This document shows positions 1 to 8,500 of a stretch of DNA of 64,000 nucleotides, in pieces. How positions within the stretch are numbered: the first letter of the stretch is position 1; the number at the start of each line of letters is the position of its first letter. Source of the stretch: Lachnospiraceae bacterium (GTDB lineage: Bacteria; Bacillota; Clostridia; Lachnospirales; Lachnospiraceae); assembly GCA_029005135.1 (NCBI GenBank), contig JAQXFO010000081.1, forward strand, positions 18,164-82,163. Direction: 5' to 3'. The notes beneath the pieces were generated by a model that did no database searches, was not told the origin of the DNA, and worked only from the letters and a program-made list of their open reading frames with translations. The translations under genes were made by a program, and so were the position numbers.

Positions 1-158
1 TCATTGTCTGTGATGGGCTGGAGAGCGGTATACTGATGCTCACCGACCGGGTAGATCGCTATGATGCGGCACTCGATATCACCGTCTTCCAGTTCCAGTG
101 TGACGGTGCCGATTTCGTCGGGGTCATCGCCTACAAGTAAAATGTCTTCGAAATCCAT
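1..158 (-). CDS. DUF1292 family protein (C-terminal part missing)
   Basis: The minus strand reads from an ATG at 158 and runs off the window at base 1, giving about 52 codons. The product begins MDFEDILLVGDDPDE and continues with an acidic beta-strand pattern (TVTLELEDGDIECRIIAIY) typical of the small DUF1292 (YrzB-like) proteins of Firmicutes. These are small soluble proteins of unknown function. A GGGAGG ribosome binding site lies just upstream (161-169), which fixes the start. It is divergent from the GH13 gene, with a 140-bp shared promoter region. The family call rests on residue pattern only; the 3' end is outside the window. Confidence 0.7.
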   Translation of the reverse strand, partial: MDFEDILLVGDDPDEIGTVTLELEDGDIECRIIAIYPVGEHQYTALQPITDN

Positions 159-182
159 AAGAACCTCCCGTTCTTTTTTTTC

Positions 183-211
183 ATCGTATCAGACAGCATG
201 GTGAAAAGCAA
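183..211 (-). promoter_or_regulatory. Sigma-A-type promoter for the DUF1292 gene
   Basis: On the minus strand TTGCTT (211-206) and TACGAT (188-183) are separated by 17 bp, with a TG extension before the -10 box. It is suitably placed about 25 bp before the ATG at 158. Sequence match only. Confidence 0.5.
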
Positions 212-239
212 CAGAGATATTGCCGCCGCTGCTTACTTT

Positions 240-269
240 TTGACCGTCACGCCGCCGCCGTGATAAGAT
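240..269 (+). promoter_or_regulatory. Sigma-A-type promoter for the GH13 gene
   Basis: TTGACC (240-245) and an extended -10, TGA-TAAGAT (264-269), are separated by 18 bp. It sits 30 bp before the ATG at 299, and an AAGGAGG ribosome binding site lies at 286-292. Confidence 0.5.
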
Positions 270-298
270 AGAAAAAGCAGTGACAAAGGAGGCGTCCG

Positions 299-2056
299 AT
301 GACCATAGACGACATCACAGGGAACACGTTTTTGCCGGAACCGGGCGTGACCGTACGCGGCAGAACACTGATATTTGCCATCGACAACAGAGGGTATTCA
401 TCGCCGGAGCTGGTGCTGACGGATGAAACGGGCGGCGAGCGGCAGAGAATAAGGCTTCAGGTCCATCCTGTGCTGCCGGCGCTGTCGACGGCTGTTGTCG
501 AGCCGGAGAAGACGCCCTTTGAGGCCTATTATTATGAAGACCGGGGACGGCGCTTCCCGGATCCGCACACGGAGCAGATCCGCGGCGGGCTGTGCTTCCT
601 CCGGACGACGGCGCCGGTGGTGCCGGTATCGGGAAAACGCCCCGTCCTTGACGACATGATGATCTATAAGCTCCATATCAAAGGCTTCACGGCGGCGGCA
701 CCCGGCCGGGATCCCGATCGCGGTACCTTCCGGGGGCTTGTGAGCCGCCTGTCTTATATTCGCGAACTGGGTTTTAATACGATAGAAATGATGCCCCTCT
801 ACGCCTTCGATGACCGTCTCGGGAACGGCCGGCGAAATTACTGGGGCTATGCTGTCAGAAACTGTTACCTGGCGCCGCAGGACGCTTACGCTGCTTCCGA
901 CGATCCCGCCGCGGAGCTGCATTCCCTCATCACGGCGATTCACCAGGAGGGTATGGCCTGTCTGACCGAGATCTGTTTTCCCGCGGGGACCCCGGCGGCG
1001 GAAGCGGTCAGGGTTGCCCGATTCTGGCATGAGCGTTATGATATTGACGGTTTTCGTTTTCTCGGCGCGGGCGTTCCCGAGCGGGCTCTCCGCGAGGACA
1101 TACGCCTGAGCCGTGCGGTCCTCCTTTTTGAACAGGCGGATAGGGCGGATCTGGGACGCACGGAAGCCGGCATGCCGCGAAGGATCGGTCTGGAAAACGG
1201 TGCCTTCCGACACTGTCTGCGTGCGTTTCTCAAGGGTACGCCGGGGTCGGCCGGGGCCGCTCTGGCCGCGATGACAAACGACGGCGGAACAGCTGTGACG
1301 ATCTGCGATATGGCCAATGTCAACGGCATGACCCTTTACGATGCCGTGAGCTACGACCGGAAACACAACGAGATCAACGGCGAGCATAACGCCGACGGTC
1401 CTGACAATGACAACAGCTGGAACTGCGGCGCCGAAGGTCCGACACGGAACAGTACCGTGCTGGCGCTGAGAAAGCGTCTCATCAAAAATGCCCTTGCCTT
1501 CGTGCTTTTGTCTCCCGGTGTCCCTCTTCTCTATGCGGGTGATGAGCGGGGCAATTCCCAGAATGGCTGCAACAATGCCTACGCCTCCGACGATCCCGTC
1601 GGCTGGGTTAGCTGGAGGCGGACAGCGCTCTCGGCCGAGCTGACGGCATTTACGAAGAGGTTGACGGCTGTCCGGCGGTTGCTGGATCTGCCGGGCCTCA
1701 TCAGGGACCGCTCCGGCAAGCTGGCCGGCGGTATGCCGCGTCTGTCGGTCCACGGCCGTGAGGCCTGGTATCGCAGCGGAGATGATGAGACCCCGGCCTT
1801 TGCGCTGATGTATGCCGTTGACGAGGAGTCCTGGTTCTATGCTGCCTTCAACAGCAGTCCCGAACCCTTTGATTTCGCCCTGCCGATCCCGCCGGAAGGA
1901 ATGGCCTGGCAGCGGCTGTTATCCACCGATGAGGCGTCATGCCCCGAAACGGGAGAGGCAGCCCCTGATCTTACGGATCAGAGAAGGTTCCGTGCTGCCC
2001 CGCGCTGTGTCACGATCCTGGCGATTGGACGCAGGAAGGAAGAATCATGTCATTAA
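299..2056 (+). CDS. GH13 (pullulanase/GlgX-like) protein, probably catalytically inactive
   Basis: 585 residues. A short N-terminal beta domain (about 1-115) is followed by an alpha-amylase-like barrel starting at MIYKLHIKGF (about 121) and a C-terminal beta domain. The block SYDRKHNEINGEHN (351-364) and SWNCGAEGPT (373-382) are signatures of the GlgX/pullulanase/isoamylase branch of GH13. The catalytic positions are degenerate: the motif normally ending in the nucleophile Asp reads DGFRFL (Leu255), the usual His-Asp pair of region IV reads Val341-Asn342, and the DVVxNH region is replaced by TEICFP (223-228). Glu278 may remain as the former acid/base. Known: these residues are needed for glycosidic bond cleavage. 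Inferred: it binds or regulates glycogen or starch rather than hydrolysing it. glgA is elsewhere in the window. The stop overlaps the next gene by 10 bases, so the two are probably co-translated. Confidence 0.8.
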   Translation: MTIDDITGNTFLPEPGVTVRGRTLIFAIDNRGYSSPELVLTDETGGERQRIRLQVHPVLPALSTAVVEPEKTPFEAYYYEDRGRRFPDPHTEQIRGGLCFLRTTAPVVPVSGKRPVLDDMMIYKLHIKGFTAAAPGRDPDRGTFRGLVSRLSYIRELGFNTIEMMPLYAFDDRLGNGRRNYWGYAVRNCYLAPQDAYAASDDPAAELHSLITAIHQEGMACLTEICFPAGTPAAEAVRVARFWHERYDIDGFRFLGAGVPERALREDIRLSRAVLLFEQADRADLGRTEAGMPRRIGLENGAFRHCLRAFLKGTPGSAGAALAAMTNDGGTAVTICDMANVNGMTLYDAVSYDRKHNEINGEHNADGPDNDNSWNCGAEGPTRNSTVLALRKRLIKNALAFVLLSPGVPLLYAGDERGNSQNGCNNAYASDDPVGWVSWRRTALSAELTAFTKRLTAVRRLLDLPGLIRDRSGKLAGGMPRLSVHGREAWYRSGDDETPAFALMYAVDEESWFYAAFNSSPEPFDFALPIPPEGMAWQRLLSTDEASCPETGEAAPDLTDQRRFRAAPRCVTILAIGRRKEESCH

Positions 2057-2601
2057 GAAATGCGTATTATCATCTGAAAACCATCACAAAGCACCACAAT
2101 ATGGTGATGCGTTACTGTTTCCGGGCCGGCCTCTACCGCCAGGGTCTGCTGCACGACCTATCCAAGCTGAGTCCGACGGAGTTCCTTGCCGGCGTCCGTT
2201 ATTATCAGGGGGTGCGCAGTCCGAATAACGCCGAGAGAGAGGCTACGGGCGTGTCACAGGCCTGGCTTCATCACAAGGGACGCAACCGCCATCACTACGA
2301 ATACTGGCTCGACTATGCCGACAAGCCCGATGATGATCATATCCTTCGGGGAATCGCCATGCCGCGCCGCTATGTGGCGGAGATGATATTTGACCGCGTC
2401 AGTGCCAGCCGAGTCTACAACGGCAGCCGCTATAAGGACAGTGATCCGCTGGAGTATTACCGGAAGGGCAGTGAAAAAGCCTGGTTTATTCACGAGGAGA
2501 CGAAGGCTCAGATGGCAATGCTCCTCACCATGTGGCGCGATGAGGGCGAAGAGGCCACGATCGCCTATATAAAAAATGTATTTCTGAAGGAAGGCAGATA
2601 A
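2047..2601 (+). CDS. DUF5662 family protein
   Basis: 184 residues, soluble, rich in His, Tyr and Arg. The sequence has a HDLSKLSPTEF segment (about 36-46) and a HHKGRNRHHYEYW segment (about 75-87) that match the DUF5662 family of Firmicutes and phages. The spaced His/Asp residues suggest a metal site of the HD-like kind, but no biochemical role is known to me. Its start overlaps the end of the GH13 gene, and the aminotransferase follows after 2 bases, so the three are probably one operon. Function is not assigned. Confidence 0.7.
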   Translation: MSLRNAYYHLKTITKHHNMVMRYCFRAGLYRQGLLHDLSKLSPTEFLAGVRYYQGVRSPNNAEREATGVSQAWLHHKGRNRHHYEYWLDYADKPDDDHILRGIAMPRRYVAEMIFDRVSASRVYNGSRYKDSDPLEYYRKGSEKAWFIHEETKAQMAMLLTMWRDEGEEATIAYIKNVFLKEGR

Positions 2602-2603
2602 TT

Positions 2604-3770
2604 ATGAAGTTTTCAAAACGGGTATCACAGTCGGAAGAGAGTATTTTTACTTTTTTGCTGAATAAAAAGCGGGAGAAGGAGGCCGCCGGTCTGTCGGTCA
2701 TCGATCTGTCGGTGGGAACGCCGAACATCCCGCCGACGGAGGAGGTCCGGCGCGTGATCGCTGAGGAGGCCATGAAGCCGGAGAGCTATATCTACGCGAT
2801 CCGGGATCTGGAAGAACTGCAGGAGGCGGTGGCGGCCTGGTACCGCCGCCGCTATGATGTGGTCCTGGATCCTGCCTCGCAGATCGTGGCCCTGCTGGGC
2901 TCGCAGGAAGGCCTGGCCCATATTGCGCTGTCCATCGCCGATCCGGGGGACGTGATTCTGGTGCCGGATCCCTGCTATCCGGTCTTCCGCGACGGTCCGG
3001 CTATCGCTGGTGCCGAGGTTCATTATATGCCGATGAAGCCGGAAAATGATTTCCTGATCGACTTTGACGCGATTCCGGAGGCGATCGCTGATCGTGCCGT
3101 CCTGATGATCGTGTCTTATCCCAACAATCCGACGACGGCTCTGGCCCCGGCCTGGTGGTATGAGAAGCTGATCGCTTTTGCCCGCCGTCACGACATTATC
3201 GTCCTGCACGACAATGCCTACTCCGAGCTGGTCTTTGATACCGAACCGACGCCCAGCTTCCTGAGTTATCCGGGGGCCTTTGAGGTGGGCGTTGAGTTCA
3301 ATTCCCTTTCCAAGACCTACGGCATGGCCGGCGCCCGCGTCGGCTTCTGCGTCGGCTGTGAAGCGGTCGTGTCGAAACTGAAGCAGCTGAAATCTAACAT
3401 GGATTACGGCATCTTCCTGCCGGTCCAGAAGGCGGCCGTCCGGGCCATCACCGGTGATCAGACCTGTGTGGCGGCGACGCGCGAGGCCTACAAACGCCGC
3501 CGGGAGATTCTGGCCGACAGCTTTACGGCTGCCGGCTGGCCCGTCGGCAAATGTGCCGCGACCATGTTTATCTGGGCCCGCATCCCCGGGCCTTACACGG
3601 ATTCCCGCACCTTCGTCCTTGATCTTCTGGACAGGGCCGGTATCCTGGTGACCCCGGGTTCGGCCTTCGGTCCCTCCGGCGAGGGGTATGTCCGCATGGC
3701 GCTGGTTCAGGATGACGAGGTAATACGCGAAGCAGCCGAGCGGCTCAAGGCGTCCGGCATACTCGGCTGA
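2604..3770 (+). CDS. Class I/II PLP-dependent aminotransferase (LL-DAP aminotransferase/AlaC-like)
   Basis: 388 residues, the normal length for a fold-type I aminotransferase. Visible landmarks: a substrate loop DLSVGTPNIPP (34-44), SYPNNPTT (171-178), HDNAYSEL (202-209), and the PLP lysine Lys237 in SLSKTYGMAG, followed by Arg245. The sequence is of the group that includes LL-diaminopimelate aminotransferase and AlaC/YugH-type alanine or methionine aminotransferases. The exact substrate cannot be told from sequence alone. It lies 2 bp behind the DUF5662 gene. The start is ATG at 2604 with AAGGAAGG upstream. Confidence 0.85.
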   Translation: MKFSKRVSQSEESIFTFLLNKKREKEAAGLSVIDLSVGTPNIPPTEEVRRVIAEEAMKPESYIYAIRDLEELQEAVAAWYRRRYDVVLDPASQIVALLGSQEGLAHIALSIADPGDVILVPDPCYPVFRDGPAIAGAEVHYMPMKPENDFLIDFDAIPEAIADRAVLMIVSYPNNPTTALAPAWWYEKLIAFARRHDIIVLHDNAYSELVFDTEPTPSFLSYPGAFEVGVEFNSLSKTYGMAGARVGFCVGCEAVVSKLKQLKSNMDYGIFLPVQKAAVRAITGDQTCVAATREAYKRRREILADSFTAAGWPVGKCAATMFIWARIPGPYTDSRTFVLDLLDRAGILVTPGSAFGPSGEGYVRMALVQDDEVIREAAERLKASGILG

Positions 3771-3776
3771 AAAGCC

Positions 3777-3805
3777 TTGTCTTGCGTCAGAGGTGACGTT
3801 ATAAT
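3777..3805 (+). promoter_or_regulatory. Sigma-A-type promoter for ftsW
   Basis: TTGTCT (3777-3782), 17-bp spacer, perfect TATAAT (3800-3805). It lies between the aminotransferase stop and the ATG at 3848. Confidence 0.65.
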
Positions 3806-3847
3806 GAATGACGTGATTTCAGGGAGAGCCGGAAGGGCAGAGGTAAT

Positions 3848-5005
3848 ATGGCAAAGCGAAGACAGTCAAGACAACGCTCCGGGGCGGGTTATTACGATTA
3901 TAATCTGCTGGCCGTCATTATCCTGCTGACAGCCTTCGGCCTGGTCATGCTCTACAGCACCAGCTCCTACATCGCCGAGGTTAAAACCGGTAAGGATATG
4001 TTCTATCTTAAGAAACAGGCCCTGTATTCAGGCCTTTCTCTTATTCTGATGATCATCGTTTCCCTGGCGGATTACCGTATCCTGAAAAAACTGGCTTTCT
4101 GGCTGTATCTGGCGGCGATGGCGGCGATGGCAGCCGTTCGGAGTCCGCTGGGGGTAACCTACAACGGCGCCAGACGCTGGCTCCGCATCGCGGGCATTCA
4201 GTTCCAGCCGTCCGAGATCGCCAAGATCGCGATCATCACGCTGGTACCGCTCCTGATCTGCAAGATGGGACGGAAGTACCGGGGGTGGAAAGGCCTGGTT
4301 CCGCCGCTTGTTGTCGGTGCTTCTGCCGCGTGTTTTGCCTATTTTCTCACCGAAAATCTGAGCACAGCCATTATCATTTTAATGATCACGCTGGTCATTA
4401 TGTTCGTGGCCCATCCCAACACCGCCGGATTTCTGGCGGCGGGAGCCGCGTTCGCCCTGGCAGTCTGCGGCCTTGTGATCTTCCTGGTGAACAGTGCCTC
4501 CGGCGGCAGTTTCCGTGTCCAGCGCATCCTGGTCTGGCTTGACCCGGAGGCCTACGCCGACAGCGGCGGCTATCAGATCATGCAGGCCCTGTATGCCCTC
4601 GGCAGCGGCGGCTTTTTTGGCAAAGGACTGGGCAACAGCAACCAGAAACTGGGGCCTCTGCCTGAGGCACAGAACGATATGATCTTCTCGATCGTCTGTG
4701 AAGAGCTGGGCGTTTTCGGCGGTATTCTGCTCATAGGCCTCTTTGTTTATCTGCTGTACCGTCTGCTTTTTATCGCCCGGAATGCTCCTGATCTCTACGG
4801 GTCGCTGATGGTAACCGGCATCTTCGGCCATGTGGCCCTCCAGGTCATCCTGAATATCTGTGTTGTCATCAATCTGATCCCGACGACCGGCGTCACGCTG
4901 CCCTTTGTCAGCTACGGAGGCACCTCGGCCCTGTTTCTGATGATGGAGATGGCGATCGCCCTGTCCGTATCCCGGCGGATTACCCTGAAGGATGCGGCAG
5001 TATAG
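3848..5005 (+). CDS. ftsW: FtsW/RodA/SpoVE-family peptidoglycan glycosyltransferase
   Basis: 385 residues with about ten membrane segments, a member of the SEDS family that polymerises lipid II into glycan strands together with a class B penicillin-binding protein. Seen: GLVMLYSTSS at the first membrane segment (31-40), QPSEIAK (120-126), an extracellular loop with Asp277 and Glu286 (NDMIFSIVCEELG), and the family signature IPTTGVTLPFVSYGGTS (344-360). The YSTSS and ending MEMAIALSVSR patterns favour FtsW or SpoVE over RodA. The N-terminus is short and basic, so the protein is probably N-in. It has its own promoter. No penicillin-binding protein gene is adjacent. Confidence 0.85.
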   Translation: MAKRRQSRQRSGAGYYDYNLLAVIILLTAFGLVMLYSTSSYIAEVKTGKDMFYLKKQALYSGLSLILMIIVSLADYRILKKLAFWLYLAAMAAMAAVRSPLGVTYNGARRWLRIAGIQFQPSEIAKIAIITLVPLLICKMGRKYRGWKGLVPPLVVGASAACFAYFLTENLSTAIIILMITLVIMFVAHPNTAGFLAAGAAFALAVCGLVIFLVNSASGGSFRVQRILVWLDPEAYADSGGYQIMQALYALGSGGFFGKGLGNSNQKLGPLPEAQNDMIFSIVCEELGVFGGILLIGLFVYLLYRLLFIARNAPDLYGSLMVTGIFGHVALQVILNICVVINLIPTTGVTLPFVSYGGTSALFLMMEMAIALSVSRRITLKDAAV

Positions 5006-5030
5006 CGGCGTCCGTATCGAAAAGGCTCAC

Positions 5031-5055
5031 AAATGACCGCACGGCGGTTCATTTT
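5031..5055 (+). terminator. Weak terminator-like hairpin after ftsW
   Basis: AAATGA-CCGC and GCGG-T-TCATTT form a stem with a 3-base loop and one bulged T, followed by only a few T residues. It may reduce read-through into acpP. Confidence 0.4.
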
Positions 5056-5091
5056 AGAAATATCATAAAAGAAATGCATAAGGAGATAATT

Positions 5092-5325
5092 ATGTTTGAA
5101 ACGATCCGCGATTTTCTGGCAGCAGAGCTGAATATTGACGCTTCCACGATCACACCGGATACCGATCTGAGCCGGGACCTGGGGGCTGATTCTCTGGATC
5201 TCTATGAGATGATCATGGCTATGGAGGAAAAATACGACATCACGATCCCGGAAGAGGAACTGAAGTCAATCCATACCATCAACGATGTGATGGAGATTCT
5301 GTCAGCGAACGGCGTGGAGGAATAA
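5092..5325 (+). CDS. acpP: Acyl carrier protein
   Basis: 77 residues, acidic, four-helix size. The DSL motif GADSLDLYE contains Ser34, the site for the 4'-phosphopantetheine arm that carries growing acyl chains in type II fatty acid synthesis. The start at 5092 is chosen because AAGGAG (5080-5085) sits 6 bp upstream; an in-frame ATG at 5074 lacks one. There are no fab genes beside it; gltX starts 7 bp after its stop, and its ribosome binding site (GGAGG) lies inside the acp end, so the two are probably co-transcribed. Confidence 0.92.
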   Translation: MFETIRDFLAAELNIDASTITPDTDLSRDLGADSLDLYEMIMAMEEKYDITIPEEELKSIHTINDVMEILSANGVEE

Positions 5326-5332
5326 AGATCCT

Positions 5333-6787
5333 ATGATCAAAACACGTTTTGCCCCGAGTCCGACAGGCCGCATGCATGTCGGCAATCTTCGTACGGCCCT
5401 GTATTCCTATCTGATCGCCCGTCATGAGAACGGCAGCTTCATGCTCCGTATCGAGGATACCGATCAGGAGCGTTTTGTGGAAGGGGCCCTGGATATTATC
5501 TATGATACGCTCCGGGAAGCCGGCCTTCATCATGATGAAGGCCCGGATATCGACGGCGGTGTCGGTCCCTATGTTCAGAGTGAAAGATGCCGTATGGGCA
5601 TTTACCGGAAATACGCCGAAGAACTGATAAAAAAAGGCGCGGCCTATTACTGCTTCTGCACGAAGGAACGCCTGGAGAGCCTGAAGCAGGAGGGCAGTGA
5701 GGAGGAATACGGCAGATATGACAAACACTGCCTGTCCCTGACCCCGGAAGAGGTGGAAGAGAAGCTGAAAAGCGGTATTCCTTACGTTATCCGCCTCAAT
5801 GTGCCCGAGGAGGGCACCACGTCCTTCCATGATGAGATCTACGGCGATATCACTGTCGATAACAGCGAGCTTGACGATATGATCCTCATCAAGTCCGACG
5901 GTTTCCCGACCTATAACTTCGCCAATGTGGTGGACGATCACCTGATGGGCATCACCCATGTGGTGCGCGGCAACGAATATCTGTCTTCCTCTCCGAAGTA
6001 CAACATTCTCTACCACGCTTTCGGCTGGGAGGTGCCGGTCTATGTGCACTGCCCGCTGATCACGGATGAGAATCACAAAAAGCTCAGCAAGCGTTCCGGT
6101 CATTCCTCCTTCGGTGATCTGATCGACCAGGGATTTCTGCCGGAAGCCGTTGTCAACTTTGTGGCTCTTCTGGGCTGGAGTCCGGCCGATAACAGTGAGA
6201 TCAAGTCCCTGGCGGAGCTGGAGGCCGAATTCGATTACCGCCGTATCGGCAAGAGTCCGGCTGTCTTTGATGTCAATAAGCTGCGCTGGATGAACGGCGA
6301 ATACATCAAGGCCATGGACGATGCGCGTTTCGAAGAACTGGCGGCACCGTATATCCATGAGTATGTCGCCGATGAGAGCCGGATCCCGGCAGTCTGCGCC
6401 ATGGTTAAGAGCCGTATCGAGGTACTGCCGGATATTGCCGGCCAGATCGATTTCCTTAAGGCCGTGCCGGACTATGAGGTCTCGCTTTATAAACACAAGA
6501 AGATGAAGACCGATGAAGCCCTGTCACGGGAGGTTCTTAAGAAAGTCATCCCGGTCCTTGAGGCGGCGGAGGATTTTTCAAACGACGCTCTCTACCAGAC
6601 GCTGCTGGCCTTTGCCGCGGAAGCCGGTCTCAAGAACGGCCAGGTCATGTGGCCGATCAGAACAGCCCTGTCCGGCAAAGCCATGACACCGGGCGGCGCC
6701 ACACAGCTTTTGGAGGTCATCGGCCGCGAAGAGAGCCTGAGACGACTGCATGCCGCTGTGGCGAAGCTCAGCGCCGAGGCGGGCTGA
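5333..6787 (+). CDS. gltX: Glutamyl-tRNA synthetase
   Basis: 484 residues, a class I aminoacyl-tRNA synthetase that charges tRNA-Glu (and in many Firmicutes tRNA-Gln for later amidation). Seen: the HIGH-type motif in APSPTGRMHVGN (7-18), IEDTDQER (40-47), a CFC pair near 107-109, and KLSKR (250-254). The full length and C-terminal anticodon-binding helical domain are present. It follows acpP at 7 bp; prfC follows after 51 bp. The tRNA specificity (discriminating or not) cannot be decided by eye. Confidence 0.95.
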   Translation: MIKTRFAPSPTGRMHVGNLRTALYSYLIARHENGSFMLRIEDTDQERFVEGALDIIYDTLREAGLHHDEGPDIDGGVGPYVQSERCRMGIYRKYAEELIKKGAAYYCFCTKERLESLKQEGSEEEYGRYDKHCLSLTPEEVEEKLKSGIPYVIRLNVPEEGTTSFHDEIYGDITVDNSELDDMILIKSDGFPTYNFANVVDDHLMGITHVVRGNEYLSSSPKYNILYHAFGWEVPVYVHCPLITDENHKKLSKRSGHSSFGDLIDQGFLPEAVVNFVALLGWSPADNSEIKSLAELEAEFDYRRIGKSPAVFDVNKLRWMNGEYIKAMDDARFEELAAPYIHEYVADESRIPAVCAMVKSRIEVLPDIAGQIDFLKAVPDYEVSLYKHKKMKTDEALSREVLKKVIPVLEAAEDFSNDALYQTLLAFAAEAGLKNGQVMWPIRTALSGKAMTPGGATQLLEVIGREESLRRLHAAVAKLSAEAG

Positions 6788-6838
6788 TAAGGCCCTGACG
6801 TCTATCGCGTCAACGACTATTGCCAGAACGGAGGTTTC

Positions 6839-8437
6839 ATGGCTTCATATCAGGAACAGATTGAAAAGAGACGGACATTTGCGATCATTTCCCATCCGGA
6901 TGCCGGCAAGACGACACTGACCGAGAAATTCCTGCTGTACGGCGGGGCAATCAATCAGGCCGGTTCCGTCAAAGGAAAGGCGACGGCCCGCCATGCGGTG
7001 TCTGACTGGATGGAGATCGAAAAGCAGAGAGGTATTTCTGTCACGAGTTCGGTTCTTCAGTTTAATTACAACGGTTACTGTATCAATATTCTGGATACGC
7101 CGGGCCATCAGGATTTCTCGGAGGATACCTACCGGACGCTGATGGCTGCCGATTCGGCTGTTATGGTCATCGACGGCGCCCGCGGTGTCGAGGCTCAGAC
7201 GCGGAAGCTTTTCAAGGTCTGCGCCCGCCGGCATATCCCTATCTTTACCTTTATCAACAAGCTGGACCGCGATTCCCGCGATCCCTTTGAGCTGGTGGAT
7301 GAGATCGAGCAGGAACTGGGGATCCCCACCTGCCCGGTCAACTGGCCCATCGGATCCGGCAAGGCCTTCAAGGGTGTCTATGACAGAGCATCCCGCCATG
7401 TGCTGCTTTTCTCCGATACCCAGAAGGGGACGAAAGAGGGCACGGAAGAGGAGATTGATCTCACACAGCCGGTGACCTCGGATCATATCAGTCCGGAAGA
7501 GATCAGCCGTCTCAACGACGAGATCGAACTGCTGGACGGCGCTTCGCCGGAGCTGGATCTTGAGAAGGTCGGCCGCGGCGAGCTGAGCCCGGTGTTCTTT
7601 GGTTCGGCGCTGACAAACTTCGGTGTGGAGACCTTTCTGCGTCATTTCCTGGCGATGACGAGTTCACCGCTGGCCCGGGTGTCGGATCAGGGTATCATCG
7701 ATCCGATGACCGACGATTTCTCGGCCTTTGTCTTCAAGATCCAGGCCAACATGAACAAAAATCACCGTGATCGGGTGGCCTTTATGCGTATCGTTTCCGG
7801 TCACTTTGATGCCAATATGGAAGTCTGGCATGTCCAGGGCGGCCGCAAGCTGCGCCTGTCCCAGCCTCAGCAGATGATGGCGGAGGACCGCCATGTGGTC
7901 ACGGAGGCCTGGGCCGGCGATATTATCGGTGTCTTTGATCCGGGCATCTACGCCATCGGAGACACGGTCTGTCTGCCGGGCCATGATTTCCGCTTCGGCG
8001 GCATCCCGACCTTTGCTCCCGAGCATTTTGCCCGGGTCCGCCAGATCGACACCATGAAGCGCAAGCAGTTCATGAAGGGCGTGACCGAGATCGCGCAGGA
8101 AGGTGCGATACAGATCTTCCAGGAATACCGCACCGGCATGGAGGAGATCATCGTCGGCGTGGTCGGTGTTCTGCAGCTGGATGTTCTGAAGTTCCGCCTC
8201 GAGAATGAGTACAAGGTCGAGATCGCCATGGAAAGCCTGCCCTATGAGTATATCCGCTGGATCTGCAATCCGGATGAGATCGACGTCGATCATCTCGAAG
8301 GTACTTCGGATATGAAGAAGGTCCGTGACATGAAGGGCCGGCCGCTGCTGCTGTGGGCTCACGAATGGAGCATCGGCATGACGGAAGACCGCAATAAGGA
8401 TCTGAAGCTCACGGAATTCGGCGATTGGGATGAATAA
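6839..8437 (+). CDS. prfC: Peptide chain release factor 3
   Basis: 532 residues, a translational GTPase that recycles RF1/RF2 from the ribosome after peptide release. Seen: G1 loop SHPDAGKTT (18-26), G3 DTPGHQDF (86-93), NKLDRD as G4, and the RF3-type C-terminal region (GVVGVLQLDVLKFRLENEY). ATG at 6839 is preceded by CGGAGG. It is encoded after gltX and ends just before the strong promoter of the Asp23 gene, so it is probably the last gene of the acpP-gltX unit or independently expressed. Confidence 0.95.
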   Translation: MASYQEQIEKRRTFAIISHPDAGKTTLTEKFLLYGGAINQAGSVKGKATARHAVSDWMEIEKQRGISVTSSVLQFNYNGYCINILDTPGHQDFSEDTYRTLMAADSAVMVIDGARGVEAQTRKLFKVCARRHIPIFTFINKLDRDSRDPFELVDEIEQELGIPTCPVNWPIGSGKAFKGVYDRASRHVLLFSDTQKGTKEGTEEEIDLTQPVTSDHISPEEISRLNDEIELLDGASPELDLEKVGRGELSPVFFGSALTNFGVETFLRHFLAMTSSPLARVSDQGIIDPMTDDFSAFVFKIQANMNKNHRDRVAFMRIVSGHFDANMEVWHVQGGRKLRLSQPQQMMAEDRHVVTEAWAGDIIGVFDPGIYAIGDTVCLPGHDFRFGGIPTFAPEHFARVRQIDTMKRKQFMKGVTEIAQEGAIQIFQEYRTGMEEIIVGVVGVLQLDVLKFRLENEYKVEIAMESLPYEYIRWICNPDEIDVDHLEGTSDMKKVRDMKGRPLLLWAHEWSIGMTEDRNKDLKLTEFGDWDE

Positions 8438-8442
8438 GATTG

Positions 8443-8476
8443 TGTGATTGTCATCACAAACCGGCTTTGCTATAAT
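8443..8476 (+). promoter_or_regulatory. Strong extended -10 promoter with CRP/FNR-like operator
   Basis: TTGTCA (8448-8453), 17-bp spacer and TATAAT (8471-8476) preceded by TG at 8468-8469 make a near-ideal sigma-A promoter. The palindrome TGTGA-N6-TCACA (8443-8458, TGTGAT/ATCACA arms) overlaps the -35 box, the position expected for a repressor or a class II-type regulator of the CRP/FNR superfamily. Regulator identity is inferred from half-site shape only. Confidence 0.6.
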
Positions 8477-8500
8477 AAAGCTATTAGCGGAGGTAGAAAA

